Shown: one piece after another, positions 25,767-35,327 of the stretch
How the letters are laid out: every line of letters starts with the position of its first letter
Numbering within the stretch: the stretch's first letter is position 1
Assembly (NCBI RefSeq): GCF_000317285.1
Contig: NZ_AJLN01000045.1
Location: 1-64,000, forward strand
DNA length: 64,000 nt
Direction: 5' to 3'
DNA from: Chlorogloeopsis fritschii PCC 6912
GTDB lineage: Bacteria > Cyanobacteriota > Cyanobacteriia > Cyanobacteriales > Nostocaceae
The notes under the pieces: generated by a model
What the model was told of the DNA's origin: nothing
What the model saw: only the letters and a program-made list of their open reading frames with translations
The model's database searches: none
Translations under genes and position numbers: made by a program

Positions 25767-26579
25767 TTAGCCAGCGAAGCGTGCCACTTCAGCATTGAAA
25801 CGTTCTGGTTCTTCCCAAAATGGAGAGTGACCGCTGTGTTCAAACATAATCAGCTGACTATTATGGATACGTTCGTGCATATGTTTGCCCAACTGAGTGG
25901 GATAAACTGCACTATGTGCGCCATAACATAGTAAAACAGGAACTGGGATTTGCGCGAGATGGGAACGCCAATCGTAGGTCACCATGTCCAGCCAAAAAGC
26001 GACCATCGCACTGTTTGGTGTCAACATCGACTCTCGCATCCACGATTCCCTAAGCGCCGGATCTACCACTAGATTAACGTTGAAGCAGGCTGGGACAAAC
26101 TTTTCCGCAATCTGCATTCTGTCTTTAATGATACTGGATGCTAGATTCACAGCTGCCTGAAGATCCATTTTACCAAATACGGCATGTTCCCAATCCTCCG
26201 TCTTGAGCAGATAGGGTGTCATGTCAATAAAAACGGCCCCTTTAAGCTTCTCACTTCCAAATTGGTCAAAATAATTGTGGATAAGAGTAGTTCCCATTGA
26301 CCAGCCAACGAGGATCACCTCACTCAAATCCAGATAATTGACGATCTGGCGCACGTCCCTAGCCGCCTGCTGCAATGTCCAGTTAATCTCCTGCTTTCCC
26401 GAATACCCATGACCGCGAATGTCCATAGTTACCACACGATGGGTTTGGGCTAGTACCGGAATGTTGTATTTGAAAAATTGGTGGTTCATCATCCAGCCGT
26501 GAATGAGGAAGATAGGGATACCTTGCCCTTGATCTGTGTAGTAGATAGGAATACCATCATCAGCAGTGAGAAACGGCAT
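25767..26579 (-). CDS. Alpha/beta-fold hydrolase
   Basis: A 270-residue single-domain hydrolase. The nucleophile elbow is GWSMG (S94), the oxyanion-hole motif HGWM at 27-30, and the C-terminal histidine lies in EHSGHSPFWEEPERF. The segment usually carrying the catalytic acid reads CYGAHSAVYP, with Ser where Asp is common. It resembles esterases of the haloperoxidase/arylesterase group. Next to 3-hydroxybutyrate dehydrogenase it could act on hydroxyalkanoate esters, but this is only proximity. Confidence 0.75.
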   Translation of the reverse strand: MPFLTADDGIPIYYTDQGQGIPIFLIHGWMMNHQFFKYNIPVLAQTHRVVTMDIRGHGYSGKQEINWTLQQAARDVRQIVNYLDLSEVILVGWSMGTTLIHNYFDQFGSEKLKGAVFIDMTPYLLKTEDWEHAVFGKMDLQAAVNLASSIIKDRMQIAEKFVPACFNVNLVVDPALRESWMRESMLTPNSAMVAFWLDMVTYDWRSHLAQIPVPVLLCYGAHSAVYPTQLGKHMHERIHNSQLIMFEHSGHSPFWEEPERFNAEVARFAG

Positions 26580-26842
26580 TATTCCATTCCTTTGATTCGA
26601 TTTTGTTTTTCGTTTTCTCAGCTATGTAACACCTCTCTGCAATTGTATACGTGAGGAAAGCAATGCGATCGCTTGGTGCGGCTGTTTTGAAGAGACGCTT
26701 TGTATCTGTCTATGAAGCCTAAAATTATTATGGTTCGGTAATTACAGGCTCTAACCATTCTCAAAGCACCTGAGTTCAAATTTCAAAAATAGAAACATAA
26801 CTTTTTGTAGTATTATATTACACGAAGGCTGTGAGGTTAAGT

Positions 26843-27466
26843 ATGGTGAGCAAGGAGCAGGTTGTGAAATGGTTGCAGAAATTTGCAACTACACTTGAGG
26901 AGAACAAAGACTATTTGACAGAATTAGATGCAGCCATAGGTGATGCCGATCACGGTATCAACATGGTTCGCGGCTTCCAAAAGGTGATAACTCAACTGCC
27001 AAGTGTTGCAGACAAAGATATCGGTAGCATTTTGAAAACAGTGAGTATGACTCTAATTTCCACAGTCGGTGGTGCTAGCGGCCCTCTCTATGGCACTCTA
27101 TTTTTACGAGCCAGTACGGCGATCGCAGGCAAACAAGAACTAACCGAGCAAGATATGCTTAAAATGCTGCAAGCTGGTTTAGAAGGCGTAATTGGACGCG
27201 GCAAAGCACAATTGGGTGATAAAACAATGGTGGATGCTTTAGCTCCAGCTGTAGCAGCTTTTGGGCAGGCTGCACAAGAAAGTAAACTCATGCTGGAAGC
27301 AATGCAAAAAGCTGTAGCTGCGGCAGAACAGGGTATGAAAGAAACTATTCCCATGCAAGCAAAAAAAGGCCGTGCCAGCTATTTAGGAGAACGCAGTGTA
27401 GGGCATCAAGATCCAGGAGCAACCTCTTCTTATTTAATGTTGAAGAGTTTGTTAGATATTATTTGA
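26843..27466 (+). CDS. dhaL: Dihydroxyacetone kinase L subunit (DhaL-type)
   Basis: The 207-residue protein is a complete DhaL domain: LDAAIGDADHGINMVRGF carries the Asp residues that bind ADP-Mg, followed by TVGGASGPLYGTLF, DALAPAV and the C-terminal GRASYLGERSVGHQDPGA. The start is set at ATG 26843, six bases after GAGG; a GTG at 26831 is the alternative. DhaL transfers phosphate to dihydroxyacetone bound on DhaK. No dhaK or dhaM is adjacent, so the partner must be elsewhere or the protein has another acceptor. Confidence 0.85.
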   Translation: MVSKEQVVKWLQKFATTLEENKDYLTELDAAIGDADHGINMVRGFQKVITQLPSVADKDIGSILKTVSMTLISTVGGASGPLYGTLFLRASTAIAGKQELTEQDMLKMLQAGLEGVIGRGKAQLGDKTMVDALAPAVAAFGQAAQESKLMLEAMQKAVAAAEQGMKETIPMQAKKGRASYLGERSVGHQDPGATSSYLMLKSLLDII

Positions 27467-27514
27467 TAGTTAAAGCCAGGATAAAAATTAGGAATCTGAT
27501 TCTCTGTGTGATCG

Positions 27515-28093
27515 ATGCAAGATTCACAAAAGACTGAAAAACAAAAAATGCTAGCAGGAGAGCTGTATCTTTCCACCGATCCTGAACTAGTGATTGAGCG
27601 CCAAAGAGCGCGTCGGCTCGCTCGTCTTTATAATGCTACTACCGAAGAAGAATTAGAACAGCGATCGCAAATTCTCCAAGAACTGTTTGGCAAACTAGGT
27701 CAAAATTTTGAGGTTGTCCCACCATTTCTGTGTGACTACGGTAGCAATATATATGCTGGCAAAAATTTATATATGAATTTTGGCTGCGTAATTCTAGACT
27801 GTAACACCGTGCATATAGGCGACAATCTTCTTTGCGCTCCTTACGTGCAGATTTACACTGCCTATCATCCCACCGATCCGATCCAACGACTGACACACAG
27901 AGAACTAGAATTAGCTGCTCCTGTCACGATTGGTAATAATGTTTGGATTGGTGGTGGTGCAATTATTTGTCCGGGTGTGACGGTTGGTGACAACACTACC
28001 ATTGGAGCCGGGAGCGTTGTTGTCAAAGACATTCCTGCTAATGTCGTTGCTGCTGGCAATCCCTGCCGCGTCATCCGCTCTTTGGAATCCTAA
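27515..28093 (+). CDS. Sugar O-acetyltransferase (maltose/galactoside type, hexapeptide repeat)
   Basis: A 192-residue left-handed beta-helix acyltransferase. The N-terminal helix region ([25 protein letters not shown]) is the Mac domain found in maltose and galactoside O-acetyltransferases. The catalytic His lies in TAYHPT, and the hexapeptide repeats include [19 protein letters not shown]. It moves acetyl from acetyl-CoA to a sugar hydroxyl. It follows dhaL by about 48 bases on the same strand and may share its transcript. Confidence 0.85.
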   Translation: MQDSQKTEKQKMLAGELYLSTDPELVIERQRARRLARLYNATTEEELEQRSQILQELFGKLGQNFEVVPPFLCDYGSNIYAGKNLYMNFGCVILDCNTVHIGDNLLCAPYVQIYTAYHPTDPIQRLTHRELELAAPVTIGNNVWIGGGAIICPGVTVGDNTTIGAGSVVVKDIPANVVAAGNPCRVIRSLES

Positions 28094-28101
28094 ACCTGAT
28101 A

Positions 28102-29040
28102 TTACACAGCCGGAGCAGCCCCCAACAAACCTACTGCTCCCACAAGCATACCTATGCGATCCCAAAATACAAATCCCTCGTAAGCATTCACACTATCTTG
28201 ATATTGATAGCGTGCCAGTGCCATTCCCATCATTAGCAACATGACTGAGGAGAAAACTCCAAATATCAGAGGATGTGCCATTGGCAGCAATAATACTGCA
28301 AGAGGAATTGACACAAGCAATGTACCAATTAATCCCCAGCTAATTGAGAAAGCCTTTTTCCTTCCCCAAGAATTGACAACGGTGATAATTCCCTGGGCGC
28401 GATCGCCTGCTGCATCATGCACATCCCAGATAATTTCTTTCGCCAGAGTGTAGCAGAATGCAAAAGCACTAGGATAAAGTAGCGCCAAGGGGCGATTTAC
28501 TACTAAACTACCCAGAAAAATGATTGCACCTGCAATTGTTGCCACAATAAAATTCGCAAAAATACCGTTACGGGCTAACAGATGCGAATAATTCCATAGC
28601 AAGATGGAACTCACGGCTACTAGGATCAAGCAATAGATTCCAAGAGGAATTGCTGCGATTAGAGCGCAGGCAAACAAAATAGCAGCAGCCCACCAAACTT
28701 GTTGCAGTGAAAGACGTCCAGATGGTAATGGTCTTTGTGGGTGATCTATTCTATCTTTGTCTATATCCCAGTAGTCATTGATGGCGCAGGCTGCGGAATG
28801 CGTACAAATTAAAATAGTTGCCGTCAGCAAGTATTTATATAATGGAACTGCCGAGTTTAACGCATAGATAGTAGCACAACCTACTAAAGCAGCCAGGATA
28901 GCAACTGGCAATCGAAAAAGTTGAGCAAAATCACGAATTAGGCGAATTTTGTCACTAGAGTCAGGTAAAGAAGAATTATTATTTCCTGATGCAGAAGTGA
29001 ACGAACTAGTTTTTTTGTCAATATGCAATTGTTCGCTCAT
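28102..29040 (-). CDS. UbiA-family prenyltransferase
   Basis: A 312-residue integral membrane prenyltransferase with about eight helices. The two Asp-rich motifs that bind Mg-prenyl diphosphate are NDYWDIDKDRIDHP and IIWDVHDAAGD. The start is placed at 29040 (MSEQLHIDKKT), with GAGG six bases upstream, rather than the in-frame ATG 37 codons earlier. Family members make quinones, tocopherols, chlorophyll or ether lipids; the motif pattern recalls geranylgeranylglycerol-phosphate transferase-like proteins often annotated in cyanobacteria. The acceptor is unknown. It converges on the acetyltransferase gene with 8 bases between the stops. Confidence 0.8.
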   Translation of the reverse strand: MSEQLHIDKKTSSFTSASGNNNSSLPDSSDKIRLIRDFAQLFRLPVAILAALVGCATIYALNSAVPLYKYLLTATILICTHSAACAINDYWDIDKDRIDHPQRPLPSGRLSLQQVWWAAAILFACALIAAIPLGIYCLILVAVSSILLWNYSHLLARNGIFANFIVATIAGAIIFLGSLVVNRPLALLYPSAFAFCYTLAKEIIWDVHDAAGDRAQGIITVVNSWGRKKAFSISWGLIGTLLVSIPLAVLLLPMAHPLIFGVFSSVMLLMMGMALARYQYQDSVNAYEGFVFWDRIGMLVGAVGLLGAAPAV

Positions 29041-29385
29041 CGTTAACCTCACATATTCAATTATGTGGGTAATAAAACATAGTATTTCACTCCCATTGCC
29101 ACTGCTCCTAAAACCTGGGTAAAAATTTTTGCTCAATCCATCCACAAGCAAAAACTTCTACTCGTTAAATTCAGGTATTAGGCTATAGAGCATTGGGTAT
29201 AGGCGAAAAAACTCTTGAAATACTTATTTTTAGTTTGTTTTATATACACCTATTTACCTAGTCTATCTTATAGATATTGATATGGGTATTTTGTCAAGAT
29301 GTTTGTAAAAATATGCAATATTTTGGATTGGGCAAAATTCACTGTTGACATAAAGCGAAGTTTTGCCTAGATATGCATCTTAGTA

Positions 29386-30732
29386 CTAAAGCGTATATGT
29401 AAAATCCTCAACCAACATACCAGGAACCATACTACCTCCGAGTTGACGACCTTCGTATGTTCCTACTTCGGGAATAAAATCTTGAAAATCAGTCAAATCC
29501 ACCAGATTTTCTCCCCAAAACCGATAAAGGCTTTCATCGAAGCGCAAATTTTCTATTGGAGCAATGATTTCGCCACCTTCTACCCAAAAACAGGCATAAC
29601 GAGTCATACCTGTGATTCTTCCCGTGGGGCGATCGCTCCAATTTAAGTAATGCAAATTTGATACATATAAGCCAGTATCAAGAGTTGGCAGAATCCGATC
29701 AAATGCTAAATTGCCCGGACTTATTTCCGGCGCACGCAAAGACTCAGCACTGTTAGCACCATTGGCAGTTTTTTGATATTCCTTAGCAGTGCGAGAATTG
29801 ATCAAGGTATTAACCAAAATCCCATTTGTAATTATTGGTAATTCTGGTGCTGCCATTTCTCCCCATTCATTGAAACGCGGTACTAATCCCAGTTGAAAGT
29901 TTTCTTTGAGATTAAATGTAGGAGAAAGCAATTTTTCTTGACGAGATAGGGCTGCTAAGGCGCTGTTTCCTTGTTGTAAATCAGCTTCGCTCACACCTCC
30001 CCAAGAAAGCATACTTAATAAATCAGCAACTGCTGCGGGTGCAAAATAAGTTTTATAATTTCCTCGTGGCAACTGTTTGACAGGACGAGAAAGTAATTTT
30101 AGTTGCTTTTTAGCTTCATCAATTTTGGCTGCATAAGCTTCTTGATGCCAATTACTGCCTGCAAAAGTGCCTTTTACAGCTTGTTCTTGGGTAGTAAATA
30201 TAGAGTAGTCCAAAGTAAAAGAATCGGTAGCAAACCAGTGTTTCTGACCACTCGAATCAGCATAAGCTTTAACTACAAACCCCCCGGCGTAGATACCCGT
30301 AAAATCTAATTCATTCACCAATTCTAGTACCGTTGGCACTACAGCTTCTTCAGGTAACAAATTACCTGTATGAATTTCTCTACTGGTGTTAGTTCCTGAT
30401 GGCAAAACTAAATAGGGATCTAAAGGTAGCAGGGGAACCTCTTCACGCAGTTCTTGTAAAGCTTTGTATGCTACTTGCCAATCTACTTCCCGATCGCCAG
30501 TGAAAGGAATTAGTCGAAAACCACTGCGCTGATTTTGCATTAAAGTCAACTCAACCCAGCCATCAGCAACAGTGCCTGTTTGTCGCACTTTGGCATGATT
30601 GAAACGCGTAAATTGACTATATTCACTGTTCAATTTCACAGTGAATTGTTCACTATCTTCTTTTTTATCTAAAAGAGTTTCAATTAATTGGTTAAAGCTG
30701 TCTTCTAAAGCTAATAGTTCCTGGTGTTTCAT
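29386..30732 (-). CDS. tldE: TldE/PmbA-family subunit of the TldD/TldE protease
   Basis: A 448-residue member of the TldD/PmbA family without the HExxxH zinc motif, hence the TldE-type non-catalytic partner. It has the family C-terminal features GRITGMTRYACFWVEGGEIIAPIENLRFDESLYRF. AGGAA upstream supports the start. TldD/TldE digest unfolded peptides and, in some bacteria, mature microcins and other modified peptides. It follows tldD by 126 bases on the same strand; the gap holds heptamer repeats. Confidence 0.87.
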   Translation of the reverse strand: MKHQELLALEDSFNQLIETLLDKKEDSEQFTVKLNSEYSQFTRFNHAKVRQTGTVADGWVELTLMQNQRSGFRLIPFTGDREVDWQVAYKALQELREEVPLLPLDPYLVLPSGTNTSREIHTGNLLPEEAVVPTVLELVNELDFTGIYAGGFVVKAYADSSGQKHWFATDSFTLDYSIFTTQEQAVKGTFAGSNWHQEAYAAKIDEAKKQLKLLSRPVKQLPRGNYKTYFAPAAVADLLSMLSWGGVSEADLQQGNSALAALSRQEKLLSPTFNLKENFQLGLVPRFNEWGEMAAPELPIITNGILVNTLINSRTAKEYQKTANGANSAESLRAPEISPGNLAFDRILPTLDTGLYVSNLHYLNWSDRPTGRITGMTRYACFWVEGGEIIAPIENLRFDESLYRFWGENLVDLTDFQDFIPEVGTYEGRQLGGSMVPGMLVEDFTYTL

Positions 30733-30858
30733 TATATTCCTATCTAGAAAAAAGGGGCTAGAGGCTAGGGGCTAGTAAAGAAGAGTGGGAGAGTTGGGTA
30801 GGAATGAGGGAGAAATTTTCATTTACATTCCTCGCGTCTGGTTGTCCCCTTGTCCTCT
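30733..30858. repeat. Heptamer repeat tract between tldD and tldE
   Basis: GGGGCTAGAGGCTAGGGGCTAG at about 30756-30777 is a short array of the GGGACTA-type heptamers, followed by a mixed purine stretch and by TCCTCGCGTCTGGTTGTCCC, a word that also recurs near 34190-34220 and 39080-39110. Confidence 0.55.
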
Positions 30859-32301
30859 TCATGTTCCGCCGCCAAATACTTCGACATTAGCAAACACACA
30901 AACGGGTGAACCATGCCCTACCCAAATAGCTTGATTTGGTTCTCCTTTGCCACAGTAAGGAGTGCCATACATCTCCCAACTAGAGGAGTTGCCAACTTTA
31001 ATTAAGCTATGCCAAAACTCTGGTGTTGTGGCTCGATAGTTGGGATTGCGGAGTGTTTTGGTGAGCTTACCATTTTCAATCAATTTTGCATACTCACAAC
31101 CAAATTGAAATTTATAGCGGCGATCGTCTATTGACCAAGAGCGGTTAGACTCCATGTAAACTCCATGTTCTATGCCAGCAATAATTTCTTCAAAAGATGC
31201 TTTTCCTGGTTCTAAATTTAAGTTTGCCATCCGGTCAATAGCTGGTCGATTCCAAGAGCAAGCACGCGCACAAGCTACTCCTGGTACTCCCGCTCGTTTT
31301 TGACTTTCCAAACTACCCAAACCCCGCATTAATACACCTTCCTTGATTAAATATTCCCGCGTTGCCACAGCACCAGTATCATCGAAGCCATAGCTGGCAA
31401 ATTCTCCAGATATGGTGGGATCAAAGGTAATGTTCATGAGGGGAGAACCATATATCAAAACGCCGAAATCACTTTTGTTAACAAAGCTACCTCCGGCATA
31501 GTTGCGCTCATCTCCTAAAATTCTGTCAATTTCTAGAGGATGTCCAACACTTTCATGAATTTGCAACATCATTTGATCTGGGGCTAGTACCAGATTTGTG
31601 CGTGTATTTGGGCACTCTTGGGCTGTTAAAAGTTCAACTGCCTGTTCGCCAATGTGCTGCACCCGTTGCCATGTATCGTCTCGTTTGAATAGTTCCATAC
31701 CGCCTTGGTAACAGTTGGCTTCCCAACCGTTGTTAGTGCGGTGTTGCACGATCGCTCCTTCTTGGGCGATCGCACCGTAATGCTGGCGTAAGGAAATAAA
31801 TTTTTGATACACTTGGGAGCCATTACTGCTCGCAAACCAAGTTTCTCTTTCGGTAGTGGTAGCACTGGCTGTAGTTTGGACTATTTGTTCGGAAACTTTT
31901 AGGGTATGGCAGGTACGGACTAACAAATCGTTGATTTCAGCAGTGCTAAGAGCATCTAATGGTTCGAGAAATGGCGAAATATATTCACCAACAACTTTGG
32001 GGCGCTCAGTTGCGGCTTGGAATGGATGTATCCACCACTCGCTTGCTGCTAATGCCTGTTTATAAGCTTTTTCGGCAGCAGATTGCAAACTTGCAAGTTC
32101 TAAATGATTGGTAGCGGCATAGCCAATGCAGCCATTTACCATTACTTCTAACATTGCTCCCATTGTGGAAGATTTGCCATTACTTTGCGGTAAGGCATCA
32201 CGGAAATAACAATGGGAAGAAGTTTCTTTAACTACTCTGATCCCAATCCAATCTGCGGGAATGTTGATATTGGCGATCGCTTTTGTTAGTTCAGACCACA
32301 T
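30859..32301 (-). CDS. tldD: TldD-family zinc metalloprotease
   Basis: A 480-residue protein with the TldD zinc motif HESVGH (H249, E250, H254) and downstream Cys/His regions typical of the family (RGLGSLESQKRAGVPGVACARACSWNRP). It forms a heterodimer with TldE, encoded immediately downstream, and cleaves extended peptides inside a closed chamber. The pair has no recognisable modified-peptide gene cluster next to it, so a housekeeping role is likely. Confidence 0.9.
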   Translation of the reverse strand: MWSELTKAIANINIPADWIGIRVVKETSSHCYFRDALPQSNGKSSTMGAMLEVMVNGCIGYAATNHLELASLQSAAEKAYKQALAASEWWIHPFQAATERPKVVGEYISPFLEPLDALSTAEINDLLVRTCHTLKVSEQIVQTTASATTTERETWFASSNGSQVYQKFISLRQHYGAIAQEGAIVQHRTNNGWEANCYQGGMELFKRDDTWQRVQHIGEQAVELLTAQECPNTRTNLVLAPDQMMLQIHESVGHPLEIDRILGDERNYAGGSFVNKSDFGVLIYGSPLMNITFDPTISGEFASYGFDDTGAVATREYLIKEGVLMRGLGSLESQKRAGVPGVACARACSWNRPAIDRMANLNLEPGKASFEEIIAGIEHGVYMESNRSWSIDDRRYKFQFGCEYAKLIENGKLTKTLRNPNYRATTPEFWHSLIKVGNSSSWEMYGTPYCGKGEPNQAIWVGHGSPVCVFANVEVFGGGT

Positions 32302-32392
32302 ATTTTCTTAAAATTCCAGTAAATATAAGTGAAAATCAATTACATTTATCAATCAATAACCTTTTCTTAACCTTATACGTCTGAAGAAACAC

Positions 32393-32425
32393 AGGGAATA
32401 GGGAACAGGGAACGGGGAACGGGGT
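32393..32425. repeat. Short heptamer-type tandem repeat
   Basis: GGGAATAGGGAACAGGGAAC and GGGGAACGGGG form about four seven-base units that end at the stop of the AI-2E-family gene. Confidence 0.55.
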
Positions 32426-33555
32426 TATTTCCCAGATAATTTAGATGCTCCATCCGACAATTGTTGGTTATCTGAACAAATTACAGCTTCTGAGAGATTA
32501 TCTCTCTGTTCTGCGATTAATTTTGGACGTAGATAAAGATTCTCTAGTAACACTGCCAAACCAGCGATCCAAGGTGGGACGATTACAGCACCAATAATTC
32601 CTAAAACTTGCGTTCCTCCTAGTACTGCTAAAAGTTGATACAACGGATGAACTCGCACTGAAGAACCTACCAGCAAAGGATCGAGTACGTAACTTTCTAA
32701 ATTCTGGATAATGACAAATAACAATAGTACCCAGAGGAAAGTTAACCCTCCTTGAGGAATTGCGACTATTAAAGCTGGAATCGCTCCTAATATCGGCCCG
32801 ACAAATGGTATCAAATTTGTAAAGCCAGCAATTACACCCAATGCTAAGGCAAACTCCGAAAGTCCCAAAATGCCTAAACCCAGTGTAATAGCAAAGGCTA
32901 AAATAGCGGACACCAAAACTCGACCTTGAATATAACCTCCCATCCGACGAGAAATGGGTGCAACCTGGGCAGCGAGACGCTCATCCCAGGGTTTGGGAAA
33001 TAGTGCTACCAATCCTTTGATTAAATTTTCGCTACCAGCAACCATGTAGGCGGAAATGACCAAAGCTAAAATCAGATTTACGACACCACCAACGATGCCG
33101 CGAGTCAATCCAAAAGAACGCACCAACAACTGCTGGCTAGAACGAATCAACCAATTAGTGAGTGCTTGGATGTCAAAGAATTGATCGATTGTTCCTATCT
33201 GATAAATACCCATCCGCACGGCTAAATTTTCCAATGTCGTCCGCAAATTTTCTAAATAGGCTGGCAGTCTACTACCCAATCTTTGGATTTGATCGGCAAC
33301 AGAGGGGCCAATTATTAAACCTAGCCCTATTAAGCTAGCAATTAAACCCACGTAAGCCAAAATCACACCTAGCCACCGTGGCAGTCGCAGTCTTTCCGCA
33401 GCATCAACGATGGGGGCGATCGCAGCTGCTAGCACTACTGCAATCATTAATGTCAGCAGCAAGCTCCGCAATTGCCACAACAGAACAACCAAAAAGAAAG
33501 TGGCGATAATCAACAGGAGATTAAGTAAAGATATCGCCTGATGCTTTTCGGACAT
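32425..33555 (-). CDS. AI-2E-family transporter (PerM/YdiK-like)
   Basis: A 376-residue membrane protein with about eight transmembrane helices. The pattern of the family is visible as AVVLAAAIAPIVDAAERLRLPRWLGVILAYVG near the N-terminus and LGVIAGFTNLIPFVGPILGAIPALIVA in the middle. Members have been linked to autoinducer-2 export, sodium/proton antiport or unknown substrates, and the name does not prove AI-2 transport. It is a single gene on the minus strand, preceded upstream by the long heptamer array. Confidence 0.85.
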   Translation of the reverse strand: MSEKHQAISLLNLLLIIATFFLVVLLWQLRSLLLTLMIAVVLAAAIAPIVDAAERLRLPRWLGVILAYVGLIASLIGLGLIIGPSVADQIQRLGSRLPAYLENLRTTLENLAVRMGIYQIGTIDQFFDIQALTNWLIRSSQQLLVRSFGLTRGIVGGVVNLILALVISAYMVAGSENLIKGLVALFPKPWDERLAAQVAPISRRMGGYIQGRVLVSAILAFAITLGLGILGLSEFALALGVIAGFTNLIPFVGPILGAIPALIVAIPQGGLTFLWVLLLFVIIQNLESYVLDPLLVGSSVRVHPLYQLLAVLGGTQVLGIIGAVIVPPWIAGLAVLLENLYLRPKLIAEQRDNLSEAVICSDNQQLSDGASKLSGK

Positions 33556-33564
33556 ATAAAGTAT

Positions 33565-33677
33565 GGGGGATAGGGGACAGGTGACAGGGATAGGGGACAG
33601 GGGACAGGGGATAGGGGACAGGGGACAGGGGATAGGGGACAGGTGACAGGGGATAGGGGATAGGGAACAGGGGACAG
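33565..33677. repeat. Long heptamer tandem array (GGGGACA/GGGGATA)
   Basis: About 16 units of seven bases, alternating GGGGACA, GGGGATA and variants such as GGTGACA. It fills nearly all the space between the cysS stop and the start of the AI-2E-family gene. There are no spacers, so it is not a CRISPR array. Confidence 0.85.
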
Positions 33678-33719
33678 CTAGAGAAGGATGAAATATTGTA
33701 TTAATTCATCCTTCATCCT

Positions 33720-35273
33720 TTAATTTCGGTGCCACTCCGTACCTTGGGGTTTGTCAATTAAGGTAATACCTTGGGCTTGTAGTTCATTGCGGATGCGATC
33801 GCCTTCAGCAAAATTTTTAGCTTTTCTTGCTTCTTGGCGTTTTTGAATCAGGGCTTCAATTTCTGCATCAGTTAAACCACCCCTCTTTGGTTTTTCTTCC
33901 TCAATTTGAGCTTCTAAACCTAAAACTCCTGCCAAGGTTAGTAGAGTTTGCCATTGTTCAAATAACTCCTCTGGTGGTGTTTCGGTTTTTCCTTCATGTA
34001 CCAAAAGATTTCCCTCCCGGCGCAGTTCTTTGGCTAATTCAAATAACACAGCTAACCCACCAGGAAAATTAAAGTCATCATTTACAGCATCTTGGAAACG
34101 CTCTATGTAGGGATTGGGGATTGGAGATCGGGGATCGGGGATCGGTGATTGGGCAATAGGCATAGGATCGATCAGCACCTCTTCTCCCCTTGTCTCCTTG
34201 TCTGGTTGTCCCCTTGTCCTTTCCCTAGTCCCTAGTCCCCAGTCCCTAGTCCCTAGTTCCTTTCCATGTTTGTAACCAAAAAGCAAACCTTCTTTGAGGG
34301 TTTGCCAGCCGTTAGTGGCAGCAGCGATCGCTTCATCGGTAAAATCAATCGGTTTGCGATAGTGTGCCATCAACACAAACAATCGCAATGCCATTGGATC
34401 TACGCCTCGCTCCAGCAACTCGCGAATGGTGATAAAGTTGCCCAAAGATTTAGACATTTTCTCGCCATCGACTTTCACCATGCCGTTGTGCAACCAGTAG
34501 CGAGCTAATGGTTTACCCGTTACTGCCTCAGATTGGGCAATTTCATTTTCATGGTGGGGAAAAATTAAGTCAGCACCGCCAGCGTGGATGTCAATAGTTT
34601 CACCGAGGCGATCGCGTACCATTGCAGAACACTCAATATGCCATCCTGGACGTCCTTTACCCCAAGGTGACTCCCAATAAGGTTCTCCTAATTTTGCTGC
34701 TTTCCACAAGGCAAAGTCAAACGGCTCTCTTTTCTTCTGATAATCTGGATCTTCTACATTGACTCGCTCACTTGCACCAACCTGCAAATCCTCTAATTTA
34801 CGTCCGGAAAGTTTGCCATACTCAGGAAATTGCCGCACAGCGTAGTAGACATCACCGTCAGCAGGGTAGGCGTAACCTCTGTTTTCTAGATCGTGAATGA
34901 GCCGTTGAATGCCATTCATTGTATGAGTTGCACGCGGATACTCATCGGCGTCTTTAATTTTCAACTGCCGCATATCTTCAAAATAGGCTTTGATAAAGCG
35001 ATCGGCGACAGCTTCCATAGATGAGCCTTCTTGCCGTGCTCGATTAAGGATTTTGTCATCAATGTCGGTAAAATTCTGGACAAAACGCACGTCATAGCCA
35101 ATGAATTGTAGGTAGCGACGCACAACGTCCCAAACAATACAAGCTCTAGCATGACCCAAATGGCAATAGTCGTACACCGTCACGCCGCAGTAATACATTT
35201 TTACCTTTCCTGGTTCGACAGTTTCAAAGGGTTCTTGGCGACGAGTGAGAGTATTGTAAACAGTTAGGGTCAT
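33720..35273 (-). CDS. cysS: Cysteinyl-tRNA synthetase with a repeat-derived insertion
   Basis: A 517-residue class I synthetase that charges tRNA-Cys. HLGH (38-41) and KMSKS (272-276) are the ATP-binding signatures; C29, C215 and H240 are expected zinc ligands. The protein is about 45-55 residues longer than usual. The excess lies at about 339-388, between the catalytic part ([14 protein letters not shown]) and the helical domain ([13 protein letters not shown]), and is encoded by simple repeats: [11 protein letters not shown] from a GGGACTA array, then a GGGGACA-like part, then [11 protein letters not shown] from GATCCCC units. The catalytic core looks intact. Confidence 0.92.
   Translation of the reverse strand: MTLTVYNTLTRRQEPFETVEPGKVKMYYCGVTVYDYCHLGHARACIVWDVVRRYLQFIGYDVRFVQNFTDIDDKILNRARQEGSSMEAVADRFIKAYFEDMRQLKIKDADEYPRATHTMNGIQRLIHDLENRGYAYPADGDVYYAVRQFPEYGKLSGRKLEDLQVGASERVNVEDPDYQKKREPFDFALWKAAKLGEPYWESPWGKGRPGWHIECSAMVRDRLGETIDIHAGGADLIFPHHENEIAQSEAVTGKPLARYWLHNGMVKVDGEKMSKSLGNFITIRELLERGVDPMALRLFVLMAHYRKPIDFTDEAIAAATNGWQTLKEGLLFGYKHGKELGTRDWGLGTRERTRGQPDKETRGEEVLIDPMPIAQSPIPDPRSPIPNPYIERFQDAVNDDFNFPGGLAVLFELAKELRREGNLLVHEGKTETPPEELFEQWQTLLTLAGVLGLEAQIEEEKPKRGGLTDAEIEALIQKRQEARKAKNFAEGDRIRNELQAQGITLIDKPQGTEWHRN
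34110..34262 (-). repeat. Composite heptamer-repeat insertion inside cysS
   Basis: Three repeat types sit side by side within the coding frame: GGGACTA-type units with one GGGACTG variant (34222-34260), ACAAGGGGACAACCAGACAAG-like units (about 34180-34220), and GATCCCCGATCCCC-type units (about 34112-34150). Total length keeps the frame open. Confidence 0.85.
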
Positions 35274-35327
35274 AACACAGTAATACTGAATGATATACGC
35301 AATAATAAATTAGAGTAGCTAGGATGT

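Noticed and set aside
33565-33677. Possible CRISPR array
   Set aside because: The units are 7 bp in direct tandem without unique spacers; it is a heptamer array.
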